Of a stretch of DNA of 64,000 nt, positions 32,415 to 44,179 are shown one piece after another; position 1 is the stretch's first letter; each line of letters opens with the position of its first letter. This DNA is from Massospora cicadina (taxonomy: Eukaryota; Entomophthoromycota; Entomophthoromycetes; Entomophthorales; Entomophthoraceae). The notes below the pieces were generated by a model, which was not told where the DNA came from, ran no database searches, and saw only the letters and a list, made by a program, of their open reading frames with translations. Both the position numbers and the translations under genes were made by a program. The DNA lies in assembly GCA_022478985.1 (NCBI GenBank), contig JAKSZP010008012.1, forward strand, positions 1 to 64,000, in the 5' to 3' direction.

Positions 32415-33893
32415 TGATGATTCTGTGGTTGACATAAATTAAACCATTTTGCAACCAACAGATTAGGAGATTCTCCACCTAATTCTTGAGCCAATACTCT
32501 AATTAAAACTATTGCAATAACTCAGCTCAGGTTGATCATTGCAACATGGATTTTATTATATTAATAAAATCTTGGCCCAAATTCACTCGCACATTTAGGC
32601 CAACCATCTCTGCAACTACTCAGATCAGGCCAAATAAATCAATTTCAAATCAATCTAATTATTCTATCAGAATCTTGGGCCAGACACACTTGCACAGTTG
32701 GGCCAATTATTCTTGCACCAAACCTTGGCAACTAGTCCCGACTAATTGGGATAAATATTAAGAAATCAGCATGAGAAATCGTTCAGTATTGACCTGAAGG
32801 TAACATCTACAAATCACATGAAAAAAAGATGAAAAAAACGTAATCAGCATGATAGCACTTGCATTTAGACCGCCCAAATAGGAGTACCTAGTGCTATCAA
32901 GAGGAACAGCTGACATCCCAATTAAGGAGTCGTTTTCATCAGCTGTATGATGAAAACATGATTTAAATTGGATTAATATCTGCCTTAGGGTAAATTTTGT
33001 ATGTCAGTACATGTAATTGGTATGATAGCACTTGCACATGGTCTTCCCAAATGAGAGTACCTAGTGCATTTGAGAGGGCCAATTGACACCCCAATTAGGG
33101 AGTCATTTTCATCAGCTGTATGACGCAAGCATATTTTGATCTGGTCCTAAAATAATTATTGTATTTCAATACATGTAACTGGCACAATAGCACTTGCATA
33201 TGGACTGCCCAAATGGGAGTACCTAGTGCTATCAAGAGAGGCCTGCTGATGGCCCAATTAAGTGCAAGTCATTTTCTTAGATCGACCATGAATAATCTCA
33301 GGATTTGTATTTCATCAGCAGTATGACAAAACTCATTTTAAGATGATTATAGGACCATTTTTCACGCTCATTGTTGAAATTTTTGTCACTGACATCCTCC
33401 CAAATATGAGAGTAATTTTCCACCAATAAACCTAGCAATAGGTCTCAGCCATATCAGTTTAAGGGCCAAAAAAGGAGGAAAATAATATGTAAGATTGTGT
33501 ACTTTAATGTAGCCAGGAGATGCCCTAGAGCTATAAATACCAGCGCCTGATCTAATAATTAATTATCAAATAATTTATTTTAAATAAAGGTCTATTTTAT
33601 ATAATTTTCATTTGGCTTTTATCCTAAGTTGCTTTTTGGGTGTCAGCAAGCTGGGATCTCAAGATCCACATCTTGAAACTTTGCCTGACTCAGTTGAAAT
33701 TTCCTGATTTCAGCAGGAAAATCAAGCCCAAAATCGGCCAGGATAGTCAGGGATATTTGAGGATGCCTAGTGAGTTTCTGAACAGTCGAAATACTGTAAG
33801 CCAGTGGCAAAATTGAGATCCTTCAGCTGAACTTCAGCCTGATTAAGCGTGCAGGGATATTTTTATCAAGTGAGTGATCCTCAGAATTTCATA
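32415..33893 (+). repeat. 3' LTR of element A (uninterrupted)
   Basis: 1479 bp, TGATGATTCTGTGG...GAATTTCATA; the final CACA has decayed to CATA. It shows the intact B target (GGCCAACCATC near 32601), TATAAATACC at ~33531, and the ~165 bp tandem units starting at about 32851, 33024 and 33186. Confidence 0.88.
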
Positions 33894-34600
33894 GGCTCAC
33901 TGAGCTGAGCAGATTTGGGGATGAATTGACAGTAGTACCCCATCATGCCCAAAAACACCTGAATATCACATAGAGTTTAGGAGCATGCATCTTTGATATT
34001 GCTTTGACCTTATCTTGGAGGGTTTAAATCCCATCTTAAGAGATAGCGTGCCCAAGGAAATTCAACTTCTTTTGGAATAATGTAAATTTAGAGGGTTTTA
34101 GCTTAATTTGAGAGGCCTGAAAGCGTTTGAACACTTCCTTTAGATGAGAAAGGTGCTCATTGAATGTTTGAAAGAAGAAGGTGATATTGTTAAGATATAA
34201 AATTACGCAACTAAGCTTCAATCCTGCAAGATGTGGTCCATGGCTCACTAAAAAATGCGGGCACATTGCACAACCCTTGTGGTAGTTGAGTAGGTTGGAA
34301 GAGACCCTCTCTGCAGGTAAGCGCACACTTTTTTATGGTCTTGCATAGAAAGGTCCATTTTCCAGTACCCGCTAGCCAAGTCCATGACGGAAAAGAACTT
34401 GGACCCAGAGAGTTGAGCCAGTGCATCATAAATTCTCAGTGTTGGGTATCTGACCTTCTTGGTGAGGTTATTTAGCTTATGATAGTCCATAACTACTTGA
34501 TGTCCACCATTCTTATTTTTCATGAGCAATAGTGGTGATGACCAGGGACTTTGAGAAGACACCAGTAACCCCGCGTGCAATAACTTCTAAGCTACGTCCT
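33894..34600 (-). pseudogene. Element C reverse transcriptase
   Basis: 34580-34248 encodes VSSQSPWSSPLLLMKNKNG, VVMDYHKLNNLTKK (family has DYR-LN), KFFSVMDLASGYWKM with the first Asp. 34326-34036 continues with PQGLCN..., VILYLNNITFF where YLDD is now YLNN, so both catalytic aspartates of that box are gone, then HLSHLKEVFKRF, LKPSKFTLFQKKLNFLGHAIS. It runs to FLGMMGYY-QFIPKSAQLSEP at the A insertion point. Confidence 0.85.
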
Positions 34601-35411
34601 CATTTTGGAGCTCCTCAACTTTTGATTTCCAATTAGGCTTGGATTAATAATCTTTGCATCACCAACATCAATGGTGTGGAACCAGCCCTTCAGATTCCCA
34701 TAGAAAGTATCAGATTTGGTAAAGATGTCGCTTTATGACTCCAGTAAGGAATAACTTTACTAAGCTCAGCGAGAGTTAGATCATCAGAAATCTAAACTTT
34801 GGGCAAAGCGCATATCATTTGGTCAGTGGGTAGTCCCATATCCAACATAGACCCAATATAATGGACTTAGTGGATGTCTTCAATTTGAATCAACAGGGTT
34901 TTTCCAATCTCCTGATGCTTTTTTACAACCATGTTGTTATTAGCGAGATTCCCCAGAAGAAGCTTGATAGGTCGTCGATAAGCAGATTATAGGATACCTG
35001 GCAACACCTGAGGTTCCAAAGGACTTATTACATCAATGCTTGTTAAGTGCAGAAGGCAGTTGCGGGGGATTTGCATAGTAATTTTGGTGTCTATCACCTT
35101 TTTTCACCCGCTTTAACTATTACCTCCTCTGACGCATACAATGAAATGCCCTATGAACCACCCACAGAGTCAGGCAGCTTTTTTGTGTTTTTTCCTGATG
35201 TGGTATAAGTAAGTGTGAGGGAGGAAGAAGGATACTCAACTACGCATGTATATTCCTTCTTCTTAGGCTCATCGTTTGTAAAGACTAAGAGAACCTCATA
35301 ATTTAGAAGGGAGAGAAATCCCTATTTCATGTTAATGATTCCGTCATACTCAATCATGAATTGCATGCCAATAAGTAGGTCATATGCATTATTGGTTAAT
35401 GCTACAGCGGG

Positions 35412-35600
35412 TCATCCAGTAGGAGCTTCCAATACATATGGGTAAAGAAGAGTAGGTCCAATAGCTCGCGCATTGTTAGGTCCTGCAGTTCCAAACTCTT
35501 GTGAATAGTCCAGGTCAGGCTCCAACTTAATTTTATTGAAGAGCTTTGATGAGACCACATTCAGTGGAGCACTCATATCAAGGATGGCTATGATGCACAC
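35412..35600 (-). pseudogene. Element C protease
   Basis: 62-codon frame with AILDMSAPLNVVSSKLFNKI, matching the retropepsin pattern alLDTGa-lNvvs-kL; the active-site Thr-Gly is changed to Met-Ser. Located between gag and RT as expected. Positions 34600-35410 contain further decayed protease/RT linker. Confidence 0.7.
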
Positions 35601-35721
35601 CTTATTGATGACAACCTCTACCTTGGTTATTGTGTTACCAAAAGTAGGGGAAGGCGAGAACCTCCTTCAACTGGAGAGTGGAGGCAAGGCGTTGAGCCAT
35701 CACAGGTTAATTGTCTTTAAT

Positions 35722-36950
35722 TTATTGGAGGGTATGAACCTGCTGGGTGGATTGGATCACTGTCTCAATAAGCTGGTCAGCATCACTAGCGGTATTGATC
35801 ACCTCTGAAAACCTCAACAACTGTTGAAGATAAGTTCGTCGTGGTATTATGGCTATATCAATTCTCTCTGTCCTCAACCTATCTGGCACCTTCATTCCAT
35901 TGGAGCTCTCAAGACATACTAAGCCTGCATCTTCCACACCCACTTCAGACTCGCCATCAGAGGGATTGTCAATGCACCTCAACGAGTTACACAGGAGGGG
36001 ACTGAGAGACTGGCTTAATTTCCTCACAGGGGAGGGCTTTGTCGATCTCATATACCCTTTTGACTTTTTCAGGGAGCATCAAAGCTGTACCAACTTTTGG
36101 GGGAGGCATTGGAAGTGTTATGGCTTTGACCTTGGCCTTAGAAGTGACCGGCTTGGGCTTCCCCATAACTGCAGGTTTTGAACTAGGAGCAGCCTGTTTT
36201 GAGGCTGAGGGGGATTGAGGAAGCGGCTTAGACGGATGTGATACTTTATTCGCATTAGTAGACTTCTCAGCAATAGGGGAACCAGGAAAAGTGATAACTG
36301 ACTTCACTGGTTGATCTTTTAAACATAAAGCTGGAGGGGAGCGCTGTTCTTAACTGCCAATATCTTCTGGCTATCCTCACATGGTGGAGGAGTATTTTGG
36401 CGCTGCAGCTCTGTCAAAGCAGAGTCCCAGAGGGATACAGCCATAGAAGAGGCTGAAGGGGTCATAGAGGATTCCCGTTTTTGAGCTTTTTTAGAAGGTC
36501 AGGTTCATAATAGTCAGCCACTGCAGGAAATGCCTCTTTGATATCACGTACAGTTTTGAAAGTGTGCTTGACTGCGGAGATATGCATTGCTAAAGGGTGA
36601 TAAGACGCCAAGCTAGCCACGATAGCAGCAAAAGCATCATATAGTGGGAGCAGTTTGACCAGCAACAGATGTTGAGCTTTGCTATAATATCGCTCAACAA
36701 ATGAGTGGATCAATTCCCCCTCTTGCAGGCTAAGGTATATAAATGCCTGTTTTTGTCGTTGTAAACTCTGTTTGAACCAAACTCGTCAATCAGCGCTTGT
36801 TTGACCTCCGCCCAGGTGGTAAGTGTGGCCATTTGAGGAACCATAATATCCTGAGCTATCTGACTCAAGCAGGGAAGGATATACCAGGTTTTTTGGTGGT
36901 CAATAGTTCCTTCCATCACAGATTCATAAACATAAAGGAAGGAGGCAACT
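35722..36950 (-). pseudogene. Element C gag
   Basis: 36919-36710 and 36713-36462 are the capsid-type domain: KTWYILPCLSQIAQDIMVPQ, TWAEVKQALIDEFGS, then with a one-base shift IHSFVERYYSKAQHLL. 36307-35987 is a Pro/Ser/Lys-rich linker (KPLPQSPSASKQAAPSSKP). 36051-35722 is a basic/acidic C-terminal stretch. No knuckle seen. Confidence 0.65.
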
Positions 36951-37176
36951 TTGCCCTCACCAGATGTTAACTTGTCTCATAATAGAGGTTTAAAAATAAA
37001 AGAGGAGTGCCCATAAGGGCCTTAGGAAGAGTGCTGCTCAAGCCTTTTGAGGTGAAATAAAGCACTTGCTAGTTGTTTCTTTAAAGCAGCTATCCTTGGT
37101 CCCAGAATTGTAGTCATTTTCAGTATTGTAACGGGAATTTTGGTAATATAAAGGGTCCCCTGTAGTGAGCACTACT

Positions 37177-37944
37177 TGTTGGATTTTGGGCTTGGGAAAT
37201 GCTCACTGATTGCTTGGTTTATCAAAATCCAACAATTGGGGATTTATACCACTAATATAATAAAAATATTAGCTTCAAAAACTTAGAAAGTTAGGGGTTT
37301 TTAAAGATTTTTATTAATCTTTGGGGGGGGGGATAAGAAAGACTGAACCCTCTCGATATCTGACCATTCAGTATTTAAAGTGGCATCAAGAGTTGAATGG
37401 AATTAATTGTTAAGTTCAGGACAGCTTGTTACCATCCAGGTAAGGAATTATGCAAGTTCAGCCTATTAGAGCTTGGAAAACTTGCTTTAATTTAGCTAAA
37501 CGTTGGATGTGGAATTAGTGGTAGGCAATATGTACTCATGGGGTAACAATTTAGTATATTTTAGCCAATCCCCATTAGCTAAAATCTTGCACCTTGTGGG
37601 ACCCCTGAAAAGCAATTGAAAGGGGTTGATCCCCGCATTGGTGCTTGAATGGACCTGGTTTTGGATGGGGAGTACCATCCAATGGACATCCCAGGGTCCA
37701 CCGCACGTTCAGAGTAATCTGATTACTTAATATTGTTTGTATTGCCCGTGAGGTATTCAGGATTGTGTCAAACTAATTTTGAGGGTTCCACCAATAATTG
37801 TCCAGGGTCTTTTGGCCACTATTTTCATTATTTAAATCGATCATATCAATTACATGGACTTGTAATTGTCTAAAATTTCCCCTTTTTGGCCGATTTTGAC
37901 CCACAACATTCTTATCTTATAGCTGGGAGGGCAAATGTCCGACA
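37177..37944 (-). repeat. 5' LTR of element C
   Basis: 768 bp, TGTTGGATTTTGG...GTCCGACA. Immediately left on the plus strand is the complement of the primer-binding site (CCCCTGTAGTGAGCACTACT). A run of nine G's lies at ~37323. Confidence 0.8.
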
Positions 37945-38455
37945 GCACTATTATAAGTAGTAATCTCTAGGTTGTTTCATATTATTTTGACACTACGTTT
38001 CATTTATACATCATAAGTCCCAAGCCCAACGTCCTATAAGAGTAAAGGGCAGAATCAAACCCATTACTTTCAGAAGAGTGTCTGTAAATCTCCCATTCTC
38101 AGGGAGGTGGTGCAGGATGCACAGCCACACTTCCATGGAACTAGTCATTAATAAGATTGGAAATAGGGCACTGCAGAAGGTGTTGGAGCAAAAGTGACCT
38201 AGGGAAATGGTGAATAACGTGATATATAGTAGTAAATAGTAAATAAACAACAAAACTTGGTTGGACCTAAAAGGGGAGTCTATAACCAAATGGAGATCTG
38301 TGATGGAGTGCTTGGGTGCCTCAATCTGGAGGGGATTAGGGTGGCCCAGTGGTGCACCAGATATGGTAGATACTTTTGATGCAACAAAATGACCAACGTT
38401 GTTAGCGACTTACTTGAGGAGGTCCACACACAGGTTCACCTAAAGAACCATATTC

Positions 38456-40362
38456 TTTTATTTTACTGAGGCAAGCCAACCAGGGAACGGACAATATCAA
38501 AACTAATACCCCAAAACTAAACTGACTAAAAATAAGAACGTGAATTGACCACTCTTTTCAGGCCGTAAAACACAAAAAAGAAATAAAAAACTTACTAGGT
38601 GGCACAGCGGTGAGCTGCTTATCCCATCATGGCGGAGGGAGAGGGTGATCAGGCGGGTCGTCATCATCAGGCTCAGCATTGAAGAGGTGTATCAATGCTG
38701 AGAGCAAGGGGGTTGGGGCGTCCGCGGGTTGAGGGTCAAGGTGAAGTATATAGTCATTTTGATCAGCAATTTGGGCCTGGGTTAGAGTCTCTATGAGTTC
38801 AGCAATGTGGTGTTCTGCATGGATGCAGGCGTTGAGAAGTTGTTCCATTTTTGCAGTATTGGCTCTTGTGATGCATGTGGATGCAGAAATTCTGCTAATT
38901 CTGTGACATAATTGACAGAGGTGGTGGCAGTTTCATATAGTTGTGGGTTCCTCTTTTGCGGTGGGAGGAAAATTGGAGGGAAATTATGGGAAGTGCAGCC
39001 CTTTTTTAAATTCTGCAACGAACTTTGCACACATTTTATGAGTAAGGATTGATTTGGGTTTAGCCACCGTGGCTTCAGCAAGCTGGTGGTCACTTTGGAA
39101 AAAGGCTTTGGGTTTGCAGACGTATTGGTTGGTCATGGCTTGGGTATCAAAGTCTTAATTCAGATAGGGTGCTAAATCAATTGGGTAACTCAGTTTTGGG
39201 ACAATTTCACATGATTCAGTTACTATATCTCATAATTTCCAGGGTTTTTGGTTGATTTGGGAAGATTTTATTGTAGGTGATTTTGATTGGGTAAGTTTTG
39301 GGGTTGAAGATCTTCTGAATTGAACATGGGTACAATCTTGCTCCCAATTGGTTGGCATGAGTGTGCATTGGCTAGCTTGGGGTTGAGGTGCTAGATTATG
39401 TTTCTAATTTGAGCTTATGGCCTGTGGGGGGTGGGGGCAGCCAAAATCCTCACTTGAACGCTGTTGGTGTGGCCTCATGGGTGGAGTTGGCTGTGTTTGC
39501 AGGGTATGAATTATATTAGCATGCCTTTTTGTGTGGTCCAATTCATAGCAAAGGGGGCAAATTGTGCGACTTTTGTCAGTGTGGGCCCAAAAGGAGTGGT
39601 CAGGTGCCATGGGATACAGGCACGTGGTGGGATATGCTGGGCCATGTTCAGCTAGTGGGGGTAATGGTGACCATTGCCTGAGGTGTCACATGGCGTTCAG
39701 CACCACTTGGGACAATAAATTGGAGGATAGGGTTTTGACCGTATTTAGACAACCCTAACATAAACTCCTCATAAAGTGTTTGAGGAGGAAGGTGTGAGGG
39801 GAGTTTTGAAAAGGTTACCACAAGTGTGATGTCCTCTGGATGGCGTGTTCAGGTGATGTTAATGGGGGTATTTTTATAAATTAGTGGCGTAGCTGCTGCA
39901 GCAGCTGCATCCTCTTTAGTGAAATCCAGTATTGAAATAGCCCTTTTAAGGGTGGAAGTTGATAAACCCTGATGGCGCAAAGGTGGCCTTGCCAGCTCAA
40001 TTATTGCTTTGTCAGTGTACAGGAAGAGGCGTCCATACTGACATGGAGGCAAAAGTGGATATTGGATTGGGGTAGGGCTAGGGGTGGGGCAGGTTAAATT
40101 TGCTTGTGTGAGGTGGAGTGCTAAGTCCCTTGGAGGGACATAGCAGCTGGATGTAGTTGGCAGACTGGATGAGCCAGTCCACACGCGTTTTCCTACTGGG
40201 CAGTAAACGCTAGTGGGTGGAGCACCGCTGCCCCATACTGAGGCAGCAGGTGGTAGATCTAAGGACATAGATTAAAAGATTAGTGCGATGAGTCATTGAT
40301 GAAATCTAACTTGGTTTTTAAAATTTTCTTGAAATTGATGTTGAGCGGAAAGAAAGTCTAAG
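38456..40362 (-). mobile_element. ORF1-only retroposon M1 (half-LINE-like)
   Basis: A 1907 bp insertion flanked by GAACCATATTC at 38445-38455 and 40363-40373. On the minus strand it begins CTTAGACTTTCTTTCC, carries one gag/ORF1-like gene and ends AGTAAAATAAAA before the repeat. The duplication length, A-rich 3' end and a 5'-truncated relative (41235-40950) are LINE-like traits. It has no room for RT or endonuclease, so it depends on another element. Confidence 0.65.
38627..40268 (-). pseudogene. M1 ORF1-like protein: RRM-like region and CCHH knuckle
   Basis: Starts MSLDLPPA at 40268. Proline/threonine-rich N-terminus, a stretch CQYGRLFLYTDKAIIELARPP, then DITLVVTFSKLPSHLPPQTLYEEF and KYGQNPILQFIV, which looks like an RRM-type nucleic-acid-binding fold. 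A knuckle-like CPLCYELDHTKRH (C-x2-C-x4-H-x3-H) follows at ~39545. The C-terminal third has helical AEHHIAELIETL and acidic AEPDDDDPPDHP. At least three frame changes and several stops; dead. Resembles LINE ORF1/gag proteins; not matched to a named family. Confidence 0.55.
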
Positions 40363-40949
40363 GAACCATATTCAAAAAATGCAAAATAATGTGGAATTTT
40401 TATTAGGAAATCTACCAACAAGAAAAGTTGGACTTGTAAAATATGCTTTAAATAATGGGAGGCTAGTCTTTAATTGGGGGAAGTGGTGCTAAGCCTAAGC
40501 AAACCAAAATGCGCATTCTACTATTAGCCAGGGTACTGTTTTTCAAGATTGACCAAACTCAAGTTATTGGTTGCAGGTAAAGCCATCCAATTTGGCAATA
40601 TTGAAAATCAGATGGGTTTTAAAACCCCCGTTCTCTGAGCAGCCAAATCAAACCATCATCATTAATAAGATACCTGGTGCGTTTTAACGCTTTTGCTAGT
40701 GCAGGGCTGAGCATCATGCACATCCCTGGACCAACCTGAGCATATCTCGCCTGCACCCAGCGTTGGTCCAAGGTATGCTTTTAGTTAGAAAGGTCTTGCA
40801 GATTGACCTTTTTGGACTCCTGGTGTCCATCCTTGTCTTTACAGTTGATTCCCTCAACTATGTCATGCATTCATAACAATAAACTTGTGGTTGGAGAAAG
40901 ACCAATTGTTCATGGGGCCATCTATATACATGTATATATGCAAAAACTT

Positions 40950-41240
40950 CAAAGCTTTTATTAATTCTTTTTAGAGGCAAGAAAACTAGGGGATGGAAAT
41001 TATCAATGCTTAAAGAGAACAAAAACAAAAGACCCTAACAAAAAGATCAAACGCCTAAAGAGCATTATGGAAACCAAACAAAAATTAACCTAGTTTAAAA
41101 AGTGGAGAACATGTTATCCAACCATGGCAGAAGGGGAAGGGGGAGTGGGGGTGCATCCTAAGCTACATCTTCCTAATTCTAGAGTAAGGTACAGGCTAAT
41201 GGGGTAAAAGGGCATAGGGGCATCAGCAGTATGCAGACAA
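40950..41240 (-). repeat. 5'-truncated copy of unit M
   Basis: Aligns with the left (3') end of M1: GAGGCAAG-AA-C-AGGG, then CCAACCATGGCAGAAGGGGAAGGGGGA against CCCATCATGGCGGAGGGAGAGGG. Homology fades at ~41240, corresponding to ~38715 in M1. Confidence 0.5.
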
Positions 41241-42638
41241 AACTTTATTTTAAAAGAAAAGAAGCTGGTAAAATATTCACCCATGTTAAAACTAGGATTT
41301 AGATCAGATACCTACTATGTATACCCTCATTATTTTACTATTTTATAATAATATCAGTAATACCAGATCCAACAGATTATAATATCATACTTTAGCATGC
41401 CAGAGTAAACTTCCTGCCTTCTCACCTCCTAAAATAAACTAAATTGCTTAGGGTAATTAGATACTGATCTAAGTTTTTCTGCTATTATATATGTTATTTT
41501 TATATCTATCCTAACATATGTAGGCAACAATCACTTCATATTTAATCTTAAATATGACATGTTCACTTTAGATACAGTAAGATAACACATCTCTAACTTA
41601 ATTAGCAAAAAATGAGGTAACTTTAACCCATGTGTATAAGCTTTAAATTAATTTACATTCTTAGATTTTGCAGTGCACTACTTGGATCTTCATATACTAG
41701 ACAGTTCAGGTGGCAATCCAGAAAAATTGGTAATCACTGCAGAGATTCCCAGTGTCAAATCCAAACTTATAAATGATGTAGTCATATCACCTCCATAGAT
41801 AGTGAATACATCTCCCTTGTTTCCTGGTACAAGTATTATTACTGATATTTTTTGCAACTTGCATCTACTTGGCCCTCAACTTTCTATATAGTACATATAC
41901 TATAATTTAAATTTAAAAGATTTCCAGGCCATAATATTGCCATTATTATTCCATACCAATTTTAAGTAAATTTTTGAAGTTTTCATTAGCCTAAGATATT
42001 TAAAAAGGATCACTTGAAATTTTATATAATTAATCAATTAAATGATGTAATTCTGTCATTAAAATTAATAAATTTCTCATGAATTTTTCAAAACAAAGCA
42101 CAATCAAGAAAAGAGATTGTCTCCTACAAAGTAACTAATAGTGCCACTGCTTTTTTAAACATCACCATGGTTGGGGAAATTTACCTTAGCACTTAGTTTA
42201 AATAGGAAAAAACTATGCTTTCTGTTAGGATTTTTCCTATTTAAGGTGAAGCCTCAATCTAGGGTCTTAAATTCATTTGTTATTGATTTATCTATAAATT
42301 AAAATTTATTACTAATTTTACTAATCAATATTGGACAGTCCTAAGTTTTTCAATCTTATACGTTATCAGGTTACAAAGCACTGATTGATCTCAATTAAAT
42401 GATGAAAATTTTATAACCATATAAATAAAACAAAATAACACCAAAGAGATCCACTGACCAAAAAAGATAGGATGACTACCCCAACTAACTTGTTATCATT
42501 TCATTGTTAGGTATTAAAAGCCCTATTAAAAATTAAAAATTGACCATTTGCATTCAATTATACCCTTAAGCCATCTATTATGTGTGATGAAATGATTTGT
42601 CAAATAAGTTTTTTTTAAAACTATGAAATTACCTCAAA
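41241..42638. other. AT-rich region without recognised gene
   Basis: About 1.4 kb, with short ORFs only. No LTR ends, pol motifs or RNA genes seen. It is the insertion target of the first LINE. Confidence 0.5.
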
Positions 42639-42745
42639 CCAGTACAAAACTTTTCTCTCTCATTGAAATCACTTTTGCAACATTTATTCAATTCAAGTCT
42701 GGTAAATAGTTCAATAATCTCACCAAGGAGATTAGTTGACACCCA

Positions 42746-44175
42746 TGTTGGGGAGCAGTTGGGCAATTAAGGTCAAGGACACAGGTGTTGGCCCCACAAC
42801 ATCTACAGTTCACAAACGCCCCAGTGAACCCAGAGGAATAGACAAACTTAACAAAAACTGGCGGTAACCATTTCCCCAGAAATTTTAGCTTGGCAAGCGT
42901 GATGCAACCAGTACATCAATACGCTGCACTCTCAACCACTTTCATTGGTGGAACACAGAGTATGGGTATTCCTGGATATTCAGCAGATGGCGCTTTGGGA
43001 AAAGTTTGCAGGGATGTACACACTCATTTCCCAAAAGCAGTGTACATCACAACTTATTTCATGCCACGCGGTTAGCTGGAGCTTGGTTTTGAGGGCAAGG
43101 AAGCGGTGGATGAAGCTGCAACAGTGCGCGTTGTAGTAGACCTCCCAGATGGGAAGTGGGTCATCGAAACTAAACGCACCAGATGGACAAAATCAAATCA
43201 AATTTTTGTCACTTTTGACTTTTTTCTCACTACAGTCAAAATGCACCGTACTCAAACAACGCCTGAAGGCTGGGCTCACCATATATGGCGAAATTACAAT
43301 CCTTGGAAATGCAGTGCTTTACGCTGATGCCAAACCTGTGCACCAGCAAAGCAATTGCAGTCCTAACCCCAGATGAGGGGATAGCGAAGGATCTAACCCA
43401 AATCCCAAATATCACTTTTGTCAATATAAAGGGGCATGCCACCCACCCTTTCAGGGTCACCGTGGACAGTGCACCTCCCATCTGCGCCTTTTGTAACGTT
43501 TTTGGCCACAAGGCACACACATGCTCCTCCAAGGAGGGAATCACATTCCAAGAAATTCTCTTAGATTCAATGTGCAGAGGTGAGGCCCACTATGAACCAA
43601 CCGCCAATACAATGTCAGCGTTCCCATGGGAAGCGCAGGGCTGCTACTTACTAGTAAAGCCAATATCCCCTCAAGTGTGGAAGAAGGCCAAACAGGCTTG
43701 CAAGGTGGCGGCCAAGGTGGCGACCAAGACCACTTCCACTATCCCACCCTCCCAGCTCCAGGAAGACATTGAGACTTTCATGGCGGAAGCAGCTCATGAA
43801 TTTCTCAACCAATCAGATTGGGACGCCTAAGCCAATTGAGCCGCCCAAGCTGAATTCCCAATGGGCGAGTCAGTTTCACCTGACCAATGTGCCCAAGCAT
43901 CAATTGGAACCAAATCAGTTTCCAACCTTCCTGCTGACAAAGAAAATTCAAATGTTGGTGCACTGTAAATGCACGCACTGCAAAAATCTCATCCTGCAGC
44001 GGGGAAATAAGTGAAGGCAAAACCTGACGCAAACCCAACTGCTAAGGCTACCCATACCACTGACTACGTTGCATCATGTATCCAAAGCACCAACAAGTGC
44101 CGTGAAGAACAAGAGAAGGCTGAAGGGCTTGGATGCCCTTCCCCTCACACCTAAGGTGCAACGGGGGGAGCCTTT
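42746..44175 (+). pseudogene. E1 ORF1 (nucleic-acid-binding, CCHC knuckle)
   Basis: ATG at 42746 (MLGSSWAI) corresponds to the E2 start MSGSSWAS. The middle reads VRVVVDLPDGKWVIETKRTRWTKSNQIF. The open frame 43285-43830 contains NITFVNIKGHATHPFRVTV and the knuckle CAFCNVFGHKAHTC (C-x2-C-x4-H-x4-C), then FPWEAQGCYLLVKPIS and an Ala/Lys-rich tail. It ends at TAG ~44180, overlapping ORF2. Several frameshifts. ORF1 coats the element RNA. Confidence 0.75.
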
Positions 44176-44179
44176 ACTT

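Larger units (their letters stand above)
20993..33893 (+). mobile_element. LTR element A (no pol; non-autonomous), split by B
   Basis: Two ~1.48 kb LTRs bound a short internal region of ~825 bp (31590-32414). A 5 bp target duplication GGCTC lies at 20988-20992 and 33894-33898, inside element C. The primer-binding site after the 5' LTR is TTGGTGCTCACTC and the tract before the 3' LTR is AAATGGGGGAATA. No protease, RT or integrase fits in the interior, so it must have been mobilised in trans or lost its genes. Its 5' LTR is interrupted by B. Confidence 0.85.
18502..37944 (-). mobile_element. Ty3/gypsy element C (minus strand), split by elements A and B
   Basis: Two LTRs of ~0.76 kb (18502-19258, 37177-37944) enclose, on the minus strand, gag and protease (36919-35412), reverse transcriptase (34600-33894), then after a 12.9 kb insertion RNase H (20992-20545) and integrase (~20350-19300). 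Joining across 20992/33894 makes one continuous RT-to-RNase H reading, proving they are one element of ~6.5 kb. The primer-binding site next to the 5' LTR (complement of 37155-37176) shares GTGCTCACTACAGGGG with B. Flanks are GCAAA and GCACT, so a target duplication is not convincing. It is the oldest element in the nest. Confidence 0.85.
38070..40876 (-). repeat. D-family LTR, split by unit M1
   Basis: 38070-38455 aligns with the first ~390 bp of the D LTR (AAGAGTGTCTGTAAATCTCC..., GGTGGTGCA...GCACAGCC) and 40374-40876 with the remainder (GGTACTG, CACCCAGCGTTGGTCCAAGG, TTGACCTTTTTGGA, ending GTCATGCATTCATAACA). Nothing matching D pol lies on either side, so it is a solo or remnant LTR. Confidence 0.8.

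Noticed and set aside
18497..37949. Target-site duplication of element C
   Set aside because: Flanks GCAAA and GCACT agree at only three of five bases.
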